Assembly: GCA_023014485.1 (NCBI GenBank)
Contig: JAJOZX010005530.1
Span: 124,001 to 188,000 of the forward strand
Length of the DNA stretch: 64,000 nucleotides
DNA from: Bathynomus jamesi
Lineage: Eukaryota; Arthropoda; Malacostraca; Isopoda; Cirolanidae
Direction: 5' to 3'
Within the stretch, counting starts at the first letter, position 1, and every line of letters starts with the position of its first letter. A model generated the notes under the pieces. It did not search any database. It was not told where the DNA came from and was given only the letters and a program-made list of their open reading frames with translations. The translations under genes were made by a program, and so were the position numbers. Below are positions 25,722 to 39,896 of the stretch, piece by piece.

Positions 25722-26628
25722 ATGGTTATAATTGAAGGATTTGCACCGACTCCGACTCCATCCAACTATGCACTTCCGACTCCATCCAACTATGCACTTC
25801 CGACTCCATCCAACTATGCACTTCCGACTCCATCCAACTATGCACTTCCGACTCCATCCAACTATGCACTTCCGACTCCATCCAACTATGCACTTCCGAC
25901 TCCATCCAACTATGCACTTCCTACTCCATCCAACAATGCACTTCCTACCCTCCAACATGCACTTCCGACTCCATCCAACTATGCACTTCCGACTCCAGAC
26001 GCCATGACTCCAGACCATGACTCCAGACGCCATGACTCCAGACGCCAACTCTGATGGAATGTTAAGGCCAAATTGATTAAGATTAGCTTTATTAGGCCAA
26101 TGGAGATTCATAAACGGCATTTCGTCACCACCACATGACTCATCAGTTACTTAGTGGCTGTAACTATGCCTTAATGGCTTTTTTTCTCTTTATTAAAAAA
26201 TTACAATAAATCCCAAATACAAACTGATTGAAGCTTAAAGAAAATAAGATTATTATTGGTTTAGCAAATTAATAAGATGTTTTTGTATTATTATAAACAT
26301 CTGTAATACGTAATATTTTCCATCAGCAGTGAGTGAAAAATATTCAAAAACAGCAGATTTATACTTTTGATGTGACATTACGATGTTATCATTACTTATC
26401 AAATTGAAATCTAAAAATCTGAAAAAGATTTAGGGTTGCTATTGCAAAATTTTTAAATTTCCTTTTATTATGTTAATTAATTAATTATAATCCTTATTAA
26501 TTATAAGCAACTATATTTATATATTTATATAAATATATATTTATATATGTTTTAATACATAAATATTAAAACATTAGGTTAAATCTATTTTATTCATAAA
26601 ATTGAGCTAGGCCTAGGGCTAGGCTGCT
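25722..26628 (+). repeat. unit M30, class A variant, starts block copy 3
   Basis: 907 bp; core ends at 26065. Keeps CAACAATGC but has the normal GC box and TTAGTGGCTG, so it departs from M10 and M20. Confidence 0.85.
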
Positions 26629-27555
26629 ATGGTTATAATTGAAGGATTTGCACCGACTCCGACTCCATCCAACTATACACTTCCGACTCCATCCAACTAT
26701 GCACTTCCGACTCCCTCCAACTATGCACTTCCGACTCCCTCCAACTATGCACTTCCGACCCTCCAACTATGCACTTCCGACTCCATCCAACTATACACTT
26801 CCGACTCCATCCAACTATGCACTTCCAACTCCATCCAACTATGCACTTCCGACTCCAGACGCCATGACTCCAGACGCCATGACTCCAGACGCCATGACTA
26901 TAGCCACCATGACTCCAGCCACCATGACTCCAGACGCCATGACTCCAGACGCCATGACTCCACACGCCATGACTCTGATGGAATGTTAAGGTCAAATTGA
27001 TTAAGATTAGCTTTATTAGGCCAATGGAGATTCATAAACAAGGCATTTCGTCACCACCACATGACTCATCAGTTACTTAGTGGCTGTAACTATGCCTTAA
27101 TGGCTTTTTTTTCACTTTATTAAAAAATTACAATAAATCCCTAAATACAAACTGATTGAAGCTTAAACAAAATAAGATATTTATTGGTTTAGCAAATTAA
27201 TAAGATATTTTTGGATTATTATAAACATCTGTAATACGTAATATTTTCCATCAGCAGTGAGTGAAAAATATTCAAAAACAGCAGATTTATACTTTTGATG
27301 TGACATAACGATGTTATCATTACTTATCAAATTGAAATCTAAAAATCTGAAAAAATTTAGGGTTGATAGTGCAAAATTTTTAAATTTCCTTTTATTATGT
27401 TAATTAATTAATTATAATCCTTATTAATTATAAGCAACTATATTTATATATTTATATAAATATATATTTATATATGTTTTAATACATAAATATTAAAACA
27501 TTAGGTTAAATCTATTTTATTCATAAAATTGAGCTAGGCCTAGGGCTAGGCTGCT
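26629..27555 (+). repeat. unit M31, W1/W4 mixed
   Basis: 927 bp; core ends at 26989. Core resembles W1, whereas the spacer has the W4 marks TTCACTTTATT, ACATAACG and TTGATAG plus the W marks CCCTAAATAC and AAGATATTTATTGG. Probably a chimera. Confidence 0.85.
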
Positions 27556-28343
27556 ATGGTTATAATTGAAGGATTTGCACCGACTCCGAATCCATCCAAC
27601 TATGCACTTCCGAAACCATCCAACTATGCACTTCCGACTCCATCCAACTATGCACTTCCGACTCCCTCCAACTATGCACTTCCGACTCCCTCCAACTATG
27701 CACTTCCGACTCCATCCAACTATGCACTTCCGACTCCAGACGCCATGACTCCAGACGCCATGACTCTGATGGAATGTTAAGGCCAAATTGATTAAGATTA
27801 GCTTTATTAGGCCAATGGAGATTCATAAACGGCATTTCGTCACCACCACATGCCTCATCAGTTACTTAGTGGCTGTAACTATGCCTTAATGGCTTTTTTT
27901 CTCTTTTTAAAAATTACAATAAATCCCAAAATACAAACTGATTGAAGCTTAAAGAAAATAAGATTATTATTGGTTTAGCAAATTAATAAGATGTTTTTGT
28001 ATTATTATAAACATCTGTAATACGTAATATTTTCCATCAGCAGTGAGTGAAAAATATTCAAAAACAGCAGATTTATACTTTTGATGTAACATTACGATGT
28101 TATCATTACTTATCAAATTGAAATCTAAAAATCTGAAAAAGATTTAGGGTTGCTAGTACAAAATTTTTAAATTTCCTTTTAATTATGTTAATTAATTAAT
28201 TATAATCCTTATTAATTATAAGCAACTATATTTATATATTTATATAAATATATATTTATATATGTTTTAATATATAAATATTAAAACATTAGGTTAAATC
28301 TATTTTATTCATAAAATTGAGCTAGGCCTAGGGCTAGGCTGCT
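27556..28343 (+). repeat. unit M32, class N
   Basis: 788 bp; core ends at 27780, matching M22. Confidence 0.9.
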
Positions 28344-29289
28344 ATGGTTATAATTGAAGGATTTGCACCGACTCCGACTCCATCCAACTATACACTTCCG
28401 ACTCCATCCAACTATGCACTTCCGACTCCATCAACTATGCACTTCCGACTCCCTCCAACTATGCACTTCCGAGTCCCTCCAACTATGCACTTCCGACTCC
28501 CTCCAACTATGCACTTCCGACTCCATCCAACTATGCACTTCCGACTCCATCCAACTATGCACTTCCGACTCCATCCAACTATGCACTTCCTACTCCATCC
28601 AACTATGCACTTCCGACTCCCTCCAACTATGTACTTCCGACTCCATCCAACTATGCACTTCCGACTCCACGCCATGACTCCAGACGCCATGACTCTGATG
28701 GAATGTTAAGGCCAAATTGATTAAGATTAACTTTATTAGGCCAATGGAGATTCATAAACGGCATTTCGTCACCACCACATGACTCATCAGTTACTTAGTG
28801 GCTGTAACTATGCCTTAATGGCTTTTTTTCTCTTTATTAAAAAATTACAATAAATCCCAAAATACAAACTGCTTGAAGCTTAAACAAAATAAGATTATTA
28901 TTGGTTTAGCAAATTAATAAGATGTTTTTGTATTATTATAAACATCTGTAATACGTAATATTTTCCATCAGCAGTAGTGAAAAATATTAAAAACAGCAGA
29001 TTTATACTTTTGATGTGACATTACGATATTATCATTACTTATCAAATTGAAATCTAAAAATCTGAAAAAGATTTAGGGTTGCTAGTACAAAATTTTTAAA
29101 TTTCCTTTTATTAATTATGTTAATTAATTAATTATAATCCTTATTAATTATAAGCAACTATATTTATATATTTATATAAATATATATTTATATAAATATA
29201 TATTTATATGTTTTAATATATAAATATTAAAACATTAGGTTAAATCTATTTTATTCATAAAATTGAGCTAGGCCTAGGGCTAGGCTGCT
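28344..29289 (+). repeat. unit M33, class F (before S)
   Basis: 946 bp; core ends at 28709. The third 24-mer lost a base (CTCCATCAAC), as in M1, M5 and M64. Confidence 0.88.
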
Positions 29290-30158
29290 ATGGTTATAAT
29301 TGAAGGATTTGCACCGACTTCGACTCCATCCAACTATGCACTTCCGACTCCATCCAACTATGCACTTCCGACTCCATCCAACTATGCACTTCCGACTCCA
29401 TCCAACTATGCACTTCCTACTCCAACCAACTATGCACTTGCGACTCCCTCCAACTATGCACTTCCGACTCCCTCCAACTATGCACTTCCGACTCCATCCA
29501 ACTATGCACTTCCGACTCCAGACGCCATGACTCCAGACGCCATGACTCCAGACGCCATGACTCTGATGGAATGTTAAGGCCAAATTGAATAAGATTTGCT
29601 TTATTAGGCCAATGGAGATTCATAAACGGCATTTCGTCACCACCACATGACTCATCAGTTACTAGTGGCTGTAACTATGCCTTAATGGCCTTTTTTCTCT
29701 TTATTAAAAAATTACAATAAATCCCAAAATACAAACTGATTGAAGCTTAAACAAAATAAGATTATTATTGGTTTAGCAAATTAATAAGATGTTTTTGTAT
29801 TATTATAAACATCTGTAATACGTAATATTTTCCATCAGCAGTGAGTGAAAAATATTCAAAAACAGCAGATTTATACTTTTGATGTGACATTACGATATTA
29901 TCATTACTTATCAAATTGAAATCTAAAAATCTGAAAAAGATTTAGGGTTGCTAGTACAAAATTTTTAAATTTCCTTTTATTAATTATGTTAATTAATTAA
30001 TTATAATCCTTATTAATTATAAGCAACTATTTTATATATTTATATAAATATATATTTATATAATATATATTTATATATGTTTTAATATATAAATATTAAA
30101 ACATTAGGTTAAATCTATTTTATTCATAAAATTGAGCTAGGCCTAGGGCTAGGCTGCT
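29290..30158 (+). repeat. unit M34, class S
   Basis: 869 bp; core ends at 29577. Spacer AAGATTTGCTTT, shared with M40. Confidence 0.9.
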
Positions 30159-30981
30159 ATGGTTATAATTGAAGGATTTGCACCGACTCCGACTCCATCC
30201 AACTATGCACTTCCGACTCCATCCAACTATGCACTTCCGACTCCCTCCAACTATGCACTTCCGACTCCATCCAACTATGCACTTCCGACTCCATCCAACT
30301 ATGCACTTCCACTCCCTCCAACTATGCACTTCCGACTCCATCCAACTATGCACTTCCGACTCCAGACGCCATGACTCCAGACCCATGGACTCCAGACGCC
30401 ATGACTCTGATGGAATGTTAAGGCCAAATTGATTAAGATTAGCTTTATTAGGCCAATGGAGATTCATAAACGGCATTTCGTCACCACCACATGACTCATC
30501 AGTTACTTAGTGGCTGTAACTATGCCTTAATGGCTTTTTTCTCTTTATTAAAAAATTACAATAAATCCCAAAATACAAACTGATTGAAGCTTAAACAAAA
30601 TAAGATTATTATTGGTTTAGCAAATTAATAAGATGTTTTTGTATTATTATAAACATCTGTAATACGTAATATTTTCCATCAGCAGTGAGTGAAAAATTCA
30701 AAAACAGCAGATTTATACTTTTGATGTGACATTACGATGTTATCATTACTTATCAAATTGAAATCTAAAAATCTGAAAAAGATTTAGGGTTGCTAGTGCA
30801 AAATTTTTAAATTCCTTTTATTATGTTAATTAATTAATTATAATCCTTATTTATTATAAGCAACTATATTTATATATTTATATAAATATATATTTATATA
30901 TGTTTTAATATATAAATATTAAAACATTAGGTTAAATCTATTTTATTCATAAAATTGAGCTAGGCCTAGGGCTAGGCTGCT
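30159..30981 (+). repeat. unit M35, X-like, opens five-unit cassette 1
   Basis: 823 bp; core ends at 30421. Takes the place class H holds in block copies 1 and 2; closest to M41. Confidence 0.85.
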
Positions 30982-31879
30982 ATGGTTATAATTGAAGGAT
31001 TTGCACCGACTCCGACTCCATCCAACTATACACTTCCGACTCCATCCAACTATGCACTTCCGACTCCTCCAAACTATGCACTTCCGACTCCTCCAACTAT
31101 GCACTTCCGACTCCCTCCAACTATGCACTTCCGACTCCCTTCACTATGCACTTCCGACTCCCTCCAACTATGCACTTCCGACTCCATCCAACTATGCACT
31201 TCCTACTCCATCCAACTATGCACTTCCGACTCCTCCAACTATGCACTTCGACTCATCCAACTATGCACTTCCGACTCAGACGCCATGACTCCAGACGCCA
31301 TGACTCTGATGGAATGTTAAGGCCAAATTGATTAAGATTAGCTTTATTAGGCCAATGGAGATTCATAAACGGCATTTCGTCACCACCACATGACTCATCA
31401 GTTACTTTGTGGCTGTAACTATGCCTTAATGGCTTTTTTTCTCTTTATTAAAAAATTACAATAAATCCCAAAATACAAACTGATTGAAGCTTAAACAAAA
31501 TAAGATTATTATTGGTTTAGCAAATTAATAAGATGTTTTTGTATTATTATAAACATCTTTAATACGTAATATTTTCCATCAGCAGTGAGTGAAAAATATT
31601 CAAAAACAGCAGATTTATACTTTTGATGTGACATTACGATGTTATCATTACTTATCAAATTGAAATCTAAAAATCTGAAAAAGATTTAGGGTTGCTAGTG
31701 CAAAATTTTTAAATTTCCTTTTATGTTAATTAATTAATTATAATCCTTATTAATTATAAGCAACTATATTTATATATTTATATAAATATATATTATATAT
31801 ATTTTAATATATAAATATTAAAACATTAGGTTAAATCTATTTTATTCATAAAATTAGCTAGGCCTAGGGCTAGGCTGCT
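30982..31879 (+). repeat. unit M36, class C spacer
   Basis: 898 bp; core ends at 31320, with many one-base losses. Spacer shows CTTTGTGGCTG and CATCTTTAATACG. Confidence 0.87.
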
Positions 31880-32825
31880 ATGGTTATAATTGAAGGATTT
31901 GCACCGACTCCGACTCCATCCAACTATACACTTCCGACTCCATCCAACTATGCACTTCCGACTCCATTCAACTATGCACTTCCGACTCCCTCCAACTATG
32001 CACTTCCGAGTCCCTCCAACTATGCCTTCCGACTCCCTCCAACTATGCACTTCCGACTCCATCCAACTATGCACTTCCGACTCCATCCAACTATGCACTT
32101 CCTACTCCATCCAACTATGCACTTCCTACTCCATCCAACTATGCACTTCCTACTCCATCCACGCACTTCGACTCCTCCAACTATGTACTTCCGACTCCAT
32201 CCAACTATGCACTTCCGACTCCACACGCCATGACTCCAGACGCCATGACTCTGATGAATGTTAAGGCCAAATTGATTAAGATTAACTTTATTAGGCCAAT
32301 GGAGATCATAAACGGCATTTCGTCACCACCACATGACTCATCAGTTACTTAGTGGCTGTAACTATGCCTTAATGGCTTTTTTTTCACTTTATTAAAAATT
32401 ACAATAAATCCCAAATACAAACTGATTGAAGCTTAAACAAAATAAGATTATTATTGGTTTAGCAAATTAATAAGATGTTTTTGTATTATTATAAACATCT
32501 GTAATACGTAATATTTTCCATCAGCAGTGAGTGAAAAATATTCAAAAACAGCAGATTTATACTTTTGATGTGACATAACGATGTTATCATTACTTATCAA
32601 ATTGAAATCTAAAAATCTGAAAAAAATTTAGGGTTGATAGTGCAAAATTTTTAAATTTCCTTTTATTATGTTAATTAATTAATTATAATCCTTATTAATT
32701 ATAAGCAACTATATTTATATATTTATATAATATATATTTATATATGTTTTAATACATAAATATTAAAACATTAGGTTAAATCTATTTTATTCATAAAATT
32801 GAGCTAGGCCTAGGGCTAGGCTGCT
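31880..32825 (+). repeat. unit M37, F/W4 chimera
   Basis: 946 bp; core ends at 32264. Core and GATTAACTTT are class F; from about 32380 the spacer has the W4 marks TTCACTTTATT, ACATAACG and TTGATAG, and a class N unit follows. Confidence 0.88.
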
Positions 32826-33606
32826 ATGGTTATAATTGAAGGATTTGCACCGACTCCGAATCCATCCAACTATGCACTTCCGAACCATCCAACTATGCAC
32901 TTCCGACTCCATCCAACTATGCACTTCCGACTCCTCCAACTATGCACTTCCGACTCCTCCAACTATGCACTTCCGACTCCATCCAACTATGCACTTCCGA
33001 CTCCAGACGCCATGACTCCAGACGCCATGACTCTGATGGAATGTTAAGGCCAAATTGATTAAGATTAGCTTTATTAGGCCAATGGAGATTCATAAACGGC
33101 ATTCGTCACCACCACATGCCTCATCAGTTACTTAGTGGCTGTAACTATGCCTTAATGGCTTTTTTTCTCTTTTTAAAAATTACAATAAATCCCAAAATAC
33201 AAACTGATTGAAGCTTAAAGAAAATAAGATTATTATTGGTTTAGCAAATTAATAAGATGTTTTGTATTATTATAACATCTGTAATACGTAATATTTTCCA
33301 TCAGCAGTGAGTGAAAAATATTCAAAAACAGCAGATTTATACTTTTGATGTAACATTACGATGTTATCATTACTTATCAAATTGAAATCTAAAAATCTGA
33401 AAAAGATTTAGGGTTGCTAGTACAAAATTTTTAAATTTCCTTTTTTAATTATGTTAATTAATTAATTATAATCCTTATTAATTATAAGCAACTATATTTA
33501 TATATTTATATAAATATATATTTATATGTTTTAATATATAATATTAAAACATTAGGTTAAATCTATTTTATTCATAAAATTGAGCTAGGCCTAGGGCTAG
33601 GCTGCT
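32826..33606 (+). repeat. unit M38, class N
   Basis: 781 bp; core ends at 33047; several one-base losses relative to M22. Confidence 0.88.
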
Positions 33607-34546
33607 ATGGTTATAATTGAAGGATTTGCACCGACTCCGACTCCATCCAACTATACACTTCCGACTCCATCCAACTATGCACTTCCGACTCCATTCAACT
33701 ATGCACTTCCGACTCCCTCCAACTATGCACTTCCGAGTCCCTCCAACTATGCACTTCCGACTCCTCCAACTATGCACTTCCGACTCATCCAACTATGCAC
33801 TTCCGACTCCATCCAACTATGCACTTCCTACTCCATCCAACTATGCACTTCTACCCATCCAACTATGCACTTCCGACTCCCTCCAACTATACTTCCGACT
33901 CCATCCACTATGCACTTCCGACTCCACACGCCATGACTCAGACGCCATGACTCTGATGGAATGTTAAGGCCAAATTGATTAAGATTAACTTTATTAGGCC
34001 AATGGAGATTCATAAACGGCATTTCGTCACCACCACATGACTCATCAGTTACTTAGTGGCTGTAACTATGCCTTAATGGCTTTTTTTCTCTTTATTAAAA
34101 AATTACAATAAATCCCAAAATACAAACTGCTTGAAGCTTAAACAAAATAAGATTATTATTGGTTTAGCAAATTAATAAGATGTTTTTGTATTATTATAAA
34201 CATCTGTAATACGTAATATTTTCCATCAGCAGTAAGTGAAAAATATTAAAAAACAGCAGATTTATACTTTTGATGTGACATTACGATATTATCATTACTT
34301 ATCAAATTGAAATCTAAAAATCTGAAAAAGATTTAGGGTTGCTAGTACAAAATTTTTAAATTTCCTTTTATTAATTATGTTAATTAATTAATTATAATCC
34401 TTATTAATTATAAGCAACTATATTTATATATTTATATAAATATATATTTATATAAATATATTTATATGTTTTATATATAAATATTAAAACATTAGGTTAA
34501 ATCTATTTTATTCATAAAATTGAGCTAGGCCTAGGGCTAGGCTGCT
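33607..34546 (+). repeat. unit M39, class F (before S)
   Basis: 940 bp; core ends at 33967; indel-rich between 33786 and 33945. Confidence 0.87.
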
Positions 34547-35412
34547 ATGGTTATAATTGAAGGATTTGCACCGACTTCGACTCCATCCAACTATGCACTT
34601 CCGACTCCATCCAACTATGCACTTCCGACTCCATCAACTATGCACTTCCGACTCCATCCAACTATGCACTTCCTACTCCAACAACTATGCACTTGCGACT
34701 CCCTCCAACTATGCACTTCCGACTCCCTCCAACTATGCACTTCCGACTCCATCCAACTATGCACTTCTGACTCCAGACGCCATGACTCCAGACGCCATGA
34801 CTCCAGACGCCATGACTCTGATGGAATGTTAAGGCCAAATTGAATAAGATTTGCTTTATTAGGCCAATGGAGATTCATAAACGGCATTTCGTCACCACCA
34901 CATGACTCATCAGTTACATAGTGGCTGTAACTATGCCTTAATGGCCTTTTTTCTCTTTATTAAAAAATTACAATAAATCCCAAAATACAAACTGATTGAA
35001 GCTTAAACAAAATAAGATTATTATTGGTTTAGCAAATTAATAAGATGTTTTTGTATTATTATAAACATCTGTAATACGTAATATTTTCCATCAGCAGTGA
35101 GTGAAAAATATTCAAAAACAGCAGATTTATACTTTTGATGTGACATTACGATATTATCATTACTTATCAAATTGAAATCTAAAAATCTGAAAAAGATTTA
35201 GGGTTGCTAGTACAAAATTTTTAAATTTCCTTTTATTAATTATGTTAATTAATTAATTATAATCCTTATTAATTATAAGCAACTATTTTATATTATATAA
35301 ATATATATTTATATAAATATATATTTATATATGTTTTAATATATAAATATTAAAACATTAGGTTAAATCTATTTTATTCATAAAATTGAGCTAGGCCTAG
35401 GGCTAGGCTGCT
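34547..35412 (+). repeat. unit M40, class S
   Basis: 866 bp; core ends at 34832; partner of M34. Confidence 0.88.
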
Positions 35413-36237
35413 CTGGTTATAATTGAAGGATTTGCACCGACTCCGACTCCATCCAACTATGCACTTCCGACTCCATCCAACTATGCACTTCCGACTCCCT
35501 CCAACTATGCACTTCCGACTCCATCCAACTATGCACTTCCGACTCCATCCAACTATGCACTTCCTACTCCCTCCAACTGTGCACTTCCGACTCCATCCAA
35601 CTATGCACTTCCGACTCCAGACGCCATGACTCCAGACGCCATGACTCCAGACGCCATGACTCTGATGGAATGTTAAGGCCAAATTGATAAGATTAGCTTT
35701 ATTAGGCCAATGGAGATTCATAAACGGCATTTCGTCACCACCACATGACTCATCAGTTACTTAGTGGCTGTAACTATGCCTTAATGGCTTTTTTCTCTTT
35801 ATTAAAAAATTACAATAAATCCCAAAATACAAACTGATTGAAGCTTAAACAAAATAAGATTATTATTGGTTTAGCAAATTAATAAGATGTTTTTGTATTA
35901 TTATAAACATCTGTAATACGTAATATTTTCCATCAGCAGTGAGTGAAAAATATTCAAAAACAGCAGATTTATACTTTTATGTGACATTACGATGTTATCA
36001 TTACTTATCAAATTGAAATCTAAAAATCTGAAAAAGATTTAGGGTTGCTAGTGCAAAATTTTTAAATTTCCTTTTATTATGTTAATTAATTAATTATAAT
36101 CCTTATTAATTATAAGCAACTATATTTATATATTTATATAAATATATATTTATATATGTTTTAATATATAAATATTAAAACATTAGGTTAAATCTATTTT
36201 ATTCATAAAATTGAGCTAGGCCTAGGGCTAGGCTGCT
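35413..36237 (+). repeat. unit M41, class X
   Basis: 825 bp; core ends at 35676. Anchor CTCTGGTTATAATTG lacks the ATG, and one 24-mer reads CAACTGTGC. Same marks in M51 and M60. Confidence 0.9.
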
Positions 36238-37165
36238 ATGGTTATAATTGAAGGATTTGCACCGACTCCGACTCCTCCAACTATACACTTCCGACTCCAT
36301 CCAACTATGCACTTCCGACTCCATCCAACTATGCACTTCCGACTCCCCCAACTATGCACTTCCGACTCCCTCCAACTATGCACTTCCGACACCCTCCAAC
36401 TATGCACTTCCGACTCCATCCAACTATGCACTTCATACTCCATCCAACTATGCACTTCCTACTCCATCCAACTATGCACTTCCTACTCATCCAACTATGC
36501 ACTTCCGACTCCCTCCAACTATGTACTTCCGACTCCATCCAACTATGCACTTCCGACTCCACACGCCATGACTCCAGACGCCATGACTCTGATGGAATGT
36601 TAAGGCCAAATTGATTAAGATTAACTTTATTAGGCCAATGGAGATTCATAAACGGCATTTCGTCACCACCACATGACTCATCAGTTACTTAGTGGCTGTA
36701 ACTATGCCTTAATGGCTTTTTTTTCTTTATTAAAAAATTACAATAAATCCCAAAATACAAACTGATTGAAGCTTAAAGAAAATAAGATTATTATTGGTTT
36801 AGCAAATTAATAAGATGTTTTTGTATTATTATAAACATCTGTAATACGTAATATTTTCCATCAGCAGTGAGTGAAAAATATTCAAAAACAGCAGATTTAT
36901 ACTTTTGATGTGACATTACGATGTTATCATTACTTATCAAATTGAAATCTAAAAATCTGAAAAAGATTTAGGGTAGATAGTGCAAAATTTTTAAATTTCC
37001 TTTTATTATGTTAATTAATTAATTATAATCCTTATTAATTATAAGCAACTATATTTATATATTTATATAAATATATATTTATATATGTTTTAATACATAA
37101 ATATTAAAACATTAGGTTAAATCTATTTTATTCAAAAATTGAGCTAGGCCTAGGGCTAGGCTGCT
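36238..37165 (+). repeat. unit M42, H/F chimera
   Basis: 928 bp; core ends at 36603. First half has the H variants CGACACCCTCC and CTTCATACTCC; from about 36455 it has F marks (CTTCCTACTCC runs, CTATGTACTT, CACACGCC, GATTAACTTT). Confidence 0.88.
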
Positions 37166-38112
37166 ATGGTTATAATTGAAGGATTTGCACCGACTCCAAC
37201 TCCATCCAACTATACACTTCCGACTCCATCCAACTATGCACTTCCGACTCCCTCCAACTATGCACTTCCGACTCCCTCCAACTATGCACTTCCGACTCCC
37301 TCCAACTATGCACTTCCGACTCCATCCAACTATACACTTCCGACTCCATCCAACTATGCACTTCCGCCTCCATCCAACTATGCACTTCCGACTCCAGACG
37401 CCATGACTCCAGACGCCATGACTCCAGACACCATGACTATAGCCACCATGACTCCAGCCACCATGACTCGAGACGCCATGACTCCAGATGCCATGACTCC
37501 ATACGCCATGACTCCACACGCCATGACTCTGATGGAATGTTAAGGTCAAATTGATTAAGATTAGCTTTATTAGGCCAATGGAGATTCATAAACAAGGCAT
37601 TTCGTCACCACCACATGACTCATCAGTTACTTAGTGGCTGTAACTATGCCTTAATGGCTTTTTTTTCTCTTTATTAAAAAATTACAATAAATCCCTAAAT
37701 ACAAACTGATTGAAGCTTAAACAAAATAAGATTATTATTGGTTTAGCAAATTAATAAGATGTTTTTGTATTATTGTAAACATCTGTAATACGTAATATTT
37801 TCCATCAGCAGTGAGTGAAAAATATTCAAAAACAGCAGATTTATACTTTTGATGTGACATTACGATATTATCATTACTTATCAAATTGAAATCTAAAAAT
37901 CTGAAAAAGATTTAGGGTTGCTAGTACAAAATTTTTAAATTATCTTTTATTAATTATGTTAGTTAATTAATTATAATCCTTATTAATTATAAGCAACTAT
38001 ATTTATATATTTATATAAATATATATTTATGTGTTTTAATATATAAATATTAAAACATTAGGTTAAATCTATTTTATTCATAAAATTGAGCTATGCCTAG
38101 GGCTAGGCTGCT
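37166..38112 (+). repeat. unit M43, class W1
   Basis: 947 bp; core ends at 37543. Matches M6 (32.7 kb upstream) through the spacer, including the TTAGTTAATTAATTATAATCC variant near its end. Confidence 0.9.
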
Positions 38113-38902
38113 ATGGTTATAATTGAAGGATTTGCACCGACTCCGACTCCATCCAACTATGCACTTCCGAAACCATCCAACTATGCACTTCCGACTCCAT
38201 CCAACTATGCACTTCCGACTCCCTCCAACTATGCACTTCCGACTCCCTCCAACTATGCACTTCCGACTCCATCCAACTATGCACTTCCGACTCCAGACGC
38301 CATGACTCCAGACGCCATGACTCTGATGGAATGTTTAGGCCAAATTGATTAAGATTAGCTTTATTAGGCCAATGGAGATTCATAAACGGCATTTCGTCAC
38401 CACCACATGACTCATCAGTTACTTAGTGGCTATAACTATGCCTTAATGGCTTTTTTTCTCTTTATTAAAAAATTACAATAAATCCAAAATACAAACTGAT
38501 TGAAGATTAAACAAAATAAGATTATTATTGGTTTAGCAAATTAATAAGATGTTTTTGTATTATTATAAACATCTGTAATACGTAATATTTTCCATCAGCA
38601 GTGAGTGAAAAATATTCAAAAACAGCAGATTTATACTTTTGATGTGACATTACGATATTATCATTACTTATCAAATTGAAATCTAAAAATCTGAAAAAGA
38701 TTTAGGGTTGCTAGTACAAAATTTTTAAATTTCCTTTTATTAATTATGTTAATTAATTAATTATAATCCTTATTAATTATAAGCAACTATATTTATATAT
38801 TTATATAAATATATATTTATATGTTTTAATATATAAATATTAAAACATTAGGTTAACTCTATTTTATTCATAAAATTGAGCTAGGCCTAGGGCTAGGCTG
38901 CT
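38113..38902 (+). repeat. unit M44, class K
   Basis: 790 bp; core ends near 38338. Shares the TGTTTAGG change with M7. Confidence 0.9.
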
Positions 38903-39896
38903 ATGATTATAATTGAAGGATTTGCACCGACTCCGACTCCATCCAACTATGCACTTCCGACTCCATCCAACTATGCACTTCCGACTCCATCCAACTATGC
39001 ACTTCCGACTCCATCCAACTATGCACTTCCGACTCCATCCAACTATGCACTTCCGACTCCATCCAACTATGCACTTCACTCCATCCAATGCACTTCCTAC
39101 TCCCTCCAACTATGCACTTCCACTCCATCCAACTATGCACTTCCGACTCCAGACGCCATGACTCCAGACGCCAAGACTCCAGACGCCATGACTATAGCCA
39201 CCATGACTTCAGCCACCATGACTCCAGACGCCATGACTCCAGATGCCATGACTACAGACGCCATGACTCCAGACGCCATGACTCAGACGCCATGACTCCA
39301 GACGCCATGACTCCACACGCCATGACTCTGATGGAATGTTAAGGTCAAATTGATTAAGATTAGCTTTATTAGGCCAGTGGAGATTCATAAACAAGGCATT
39401 TCGTCACCACCACATGACTCATCAGTTACTTAGTGGCTGTAACTATGCCTTAATGGTTTTTTTTCTCTTTATTAAAAAATTACAATAAATCCCTAAATAC
39501 AAACTGATTGAAGCTTAAACAAAATAAGATTATTATTGGTTTAGCAAATTAATAAGATGTTTTTGTATTATTATAAACATCTGTAATACGTAATATTTTC
39601 CATCAGCAGTGAGTGAAAAATATTCAAAAACAGCAGATTTATACTTTTGATGTGACATTATGATATTATCATTACTTATCAAATTGAAATCTAAAAATCT
39701 GAAAAAGATTTAGGGTTGCTAGTACAAAATTTTTAAATTTCCTTTTATTAATTATGTTAATTGATTAATTATAATCCTTTTTAATTATAAGCAACTATAT
39801 TTATATATTTATATATGTTTTAATATATAAATATTAAAACATTAGGTTAAATCTATTTTATTCATAAAATTGAGCTAGGCCTAGGGCTAGGCTGCT
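38903..39896 (+). repeat. unit M45, class W2
   Basis: 994 bp; core ends at 39342. Anchor ATGATTATAATTG as in M8; damaged 24-mers at 39075-39125. Confidence 0.9.

Larger units (their letters stand above)
25722..32825 (+). repeat. ten-unit higher-order repeat, copy 3, incomplete
   Basis: Units M30-M37 follow A-W4-N-F-S, then X in place of H, then C-F. The last unit switches to W4 sequence within its spacer and the array returns to class N, so W1-W3-A are skipped. Confidence 0.85.
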
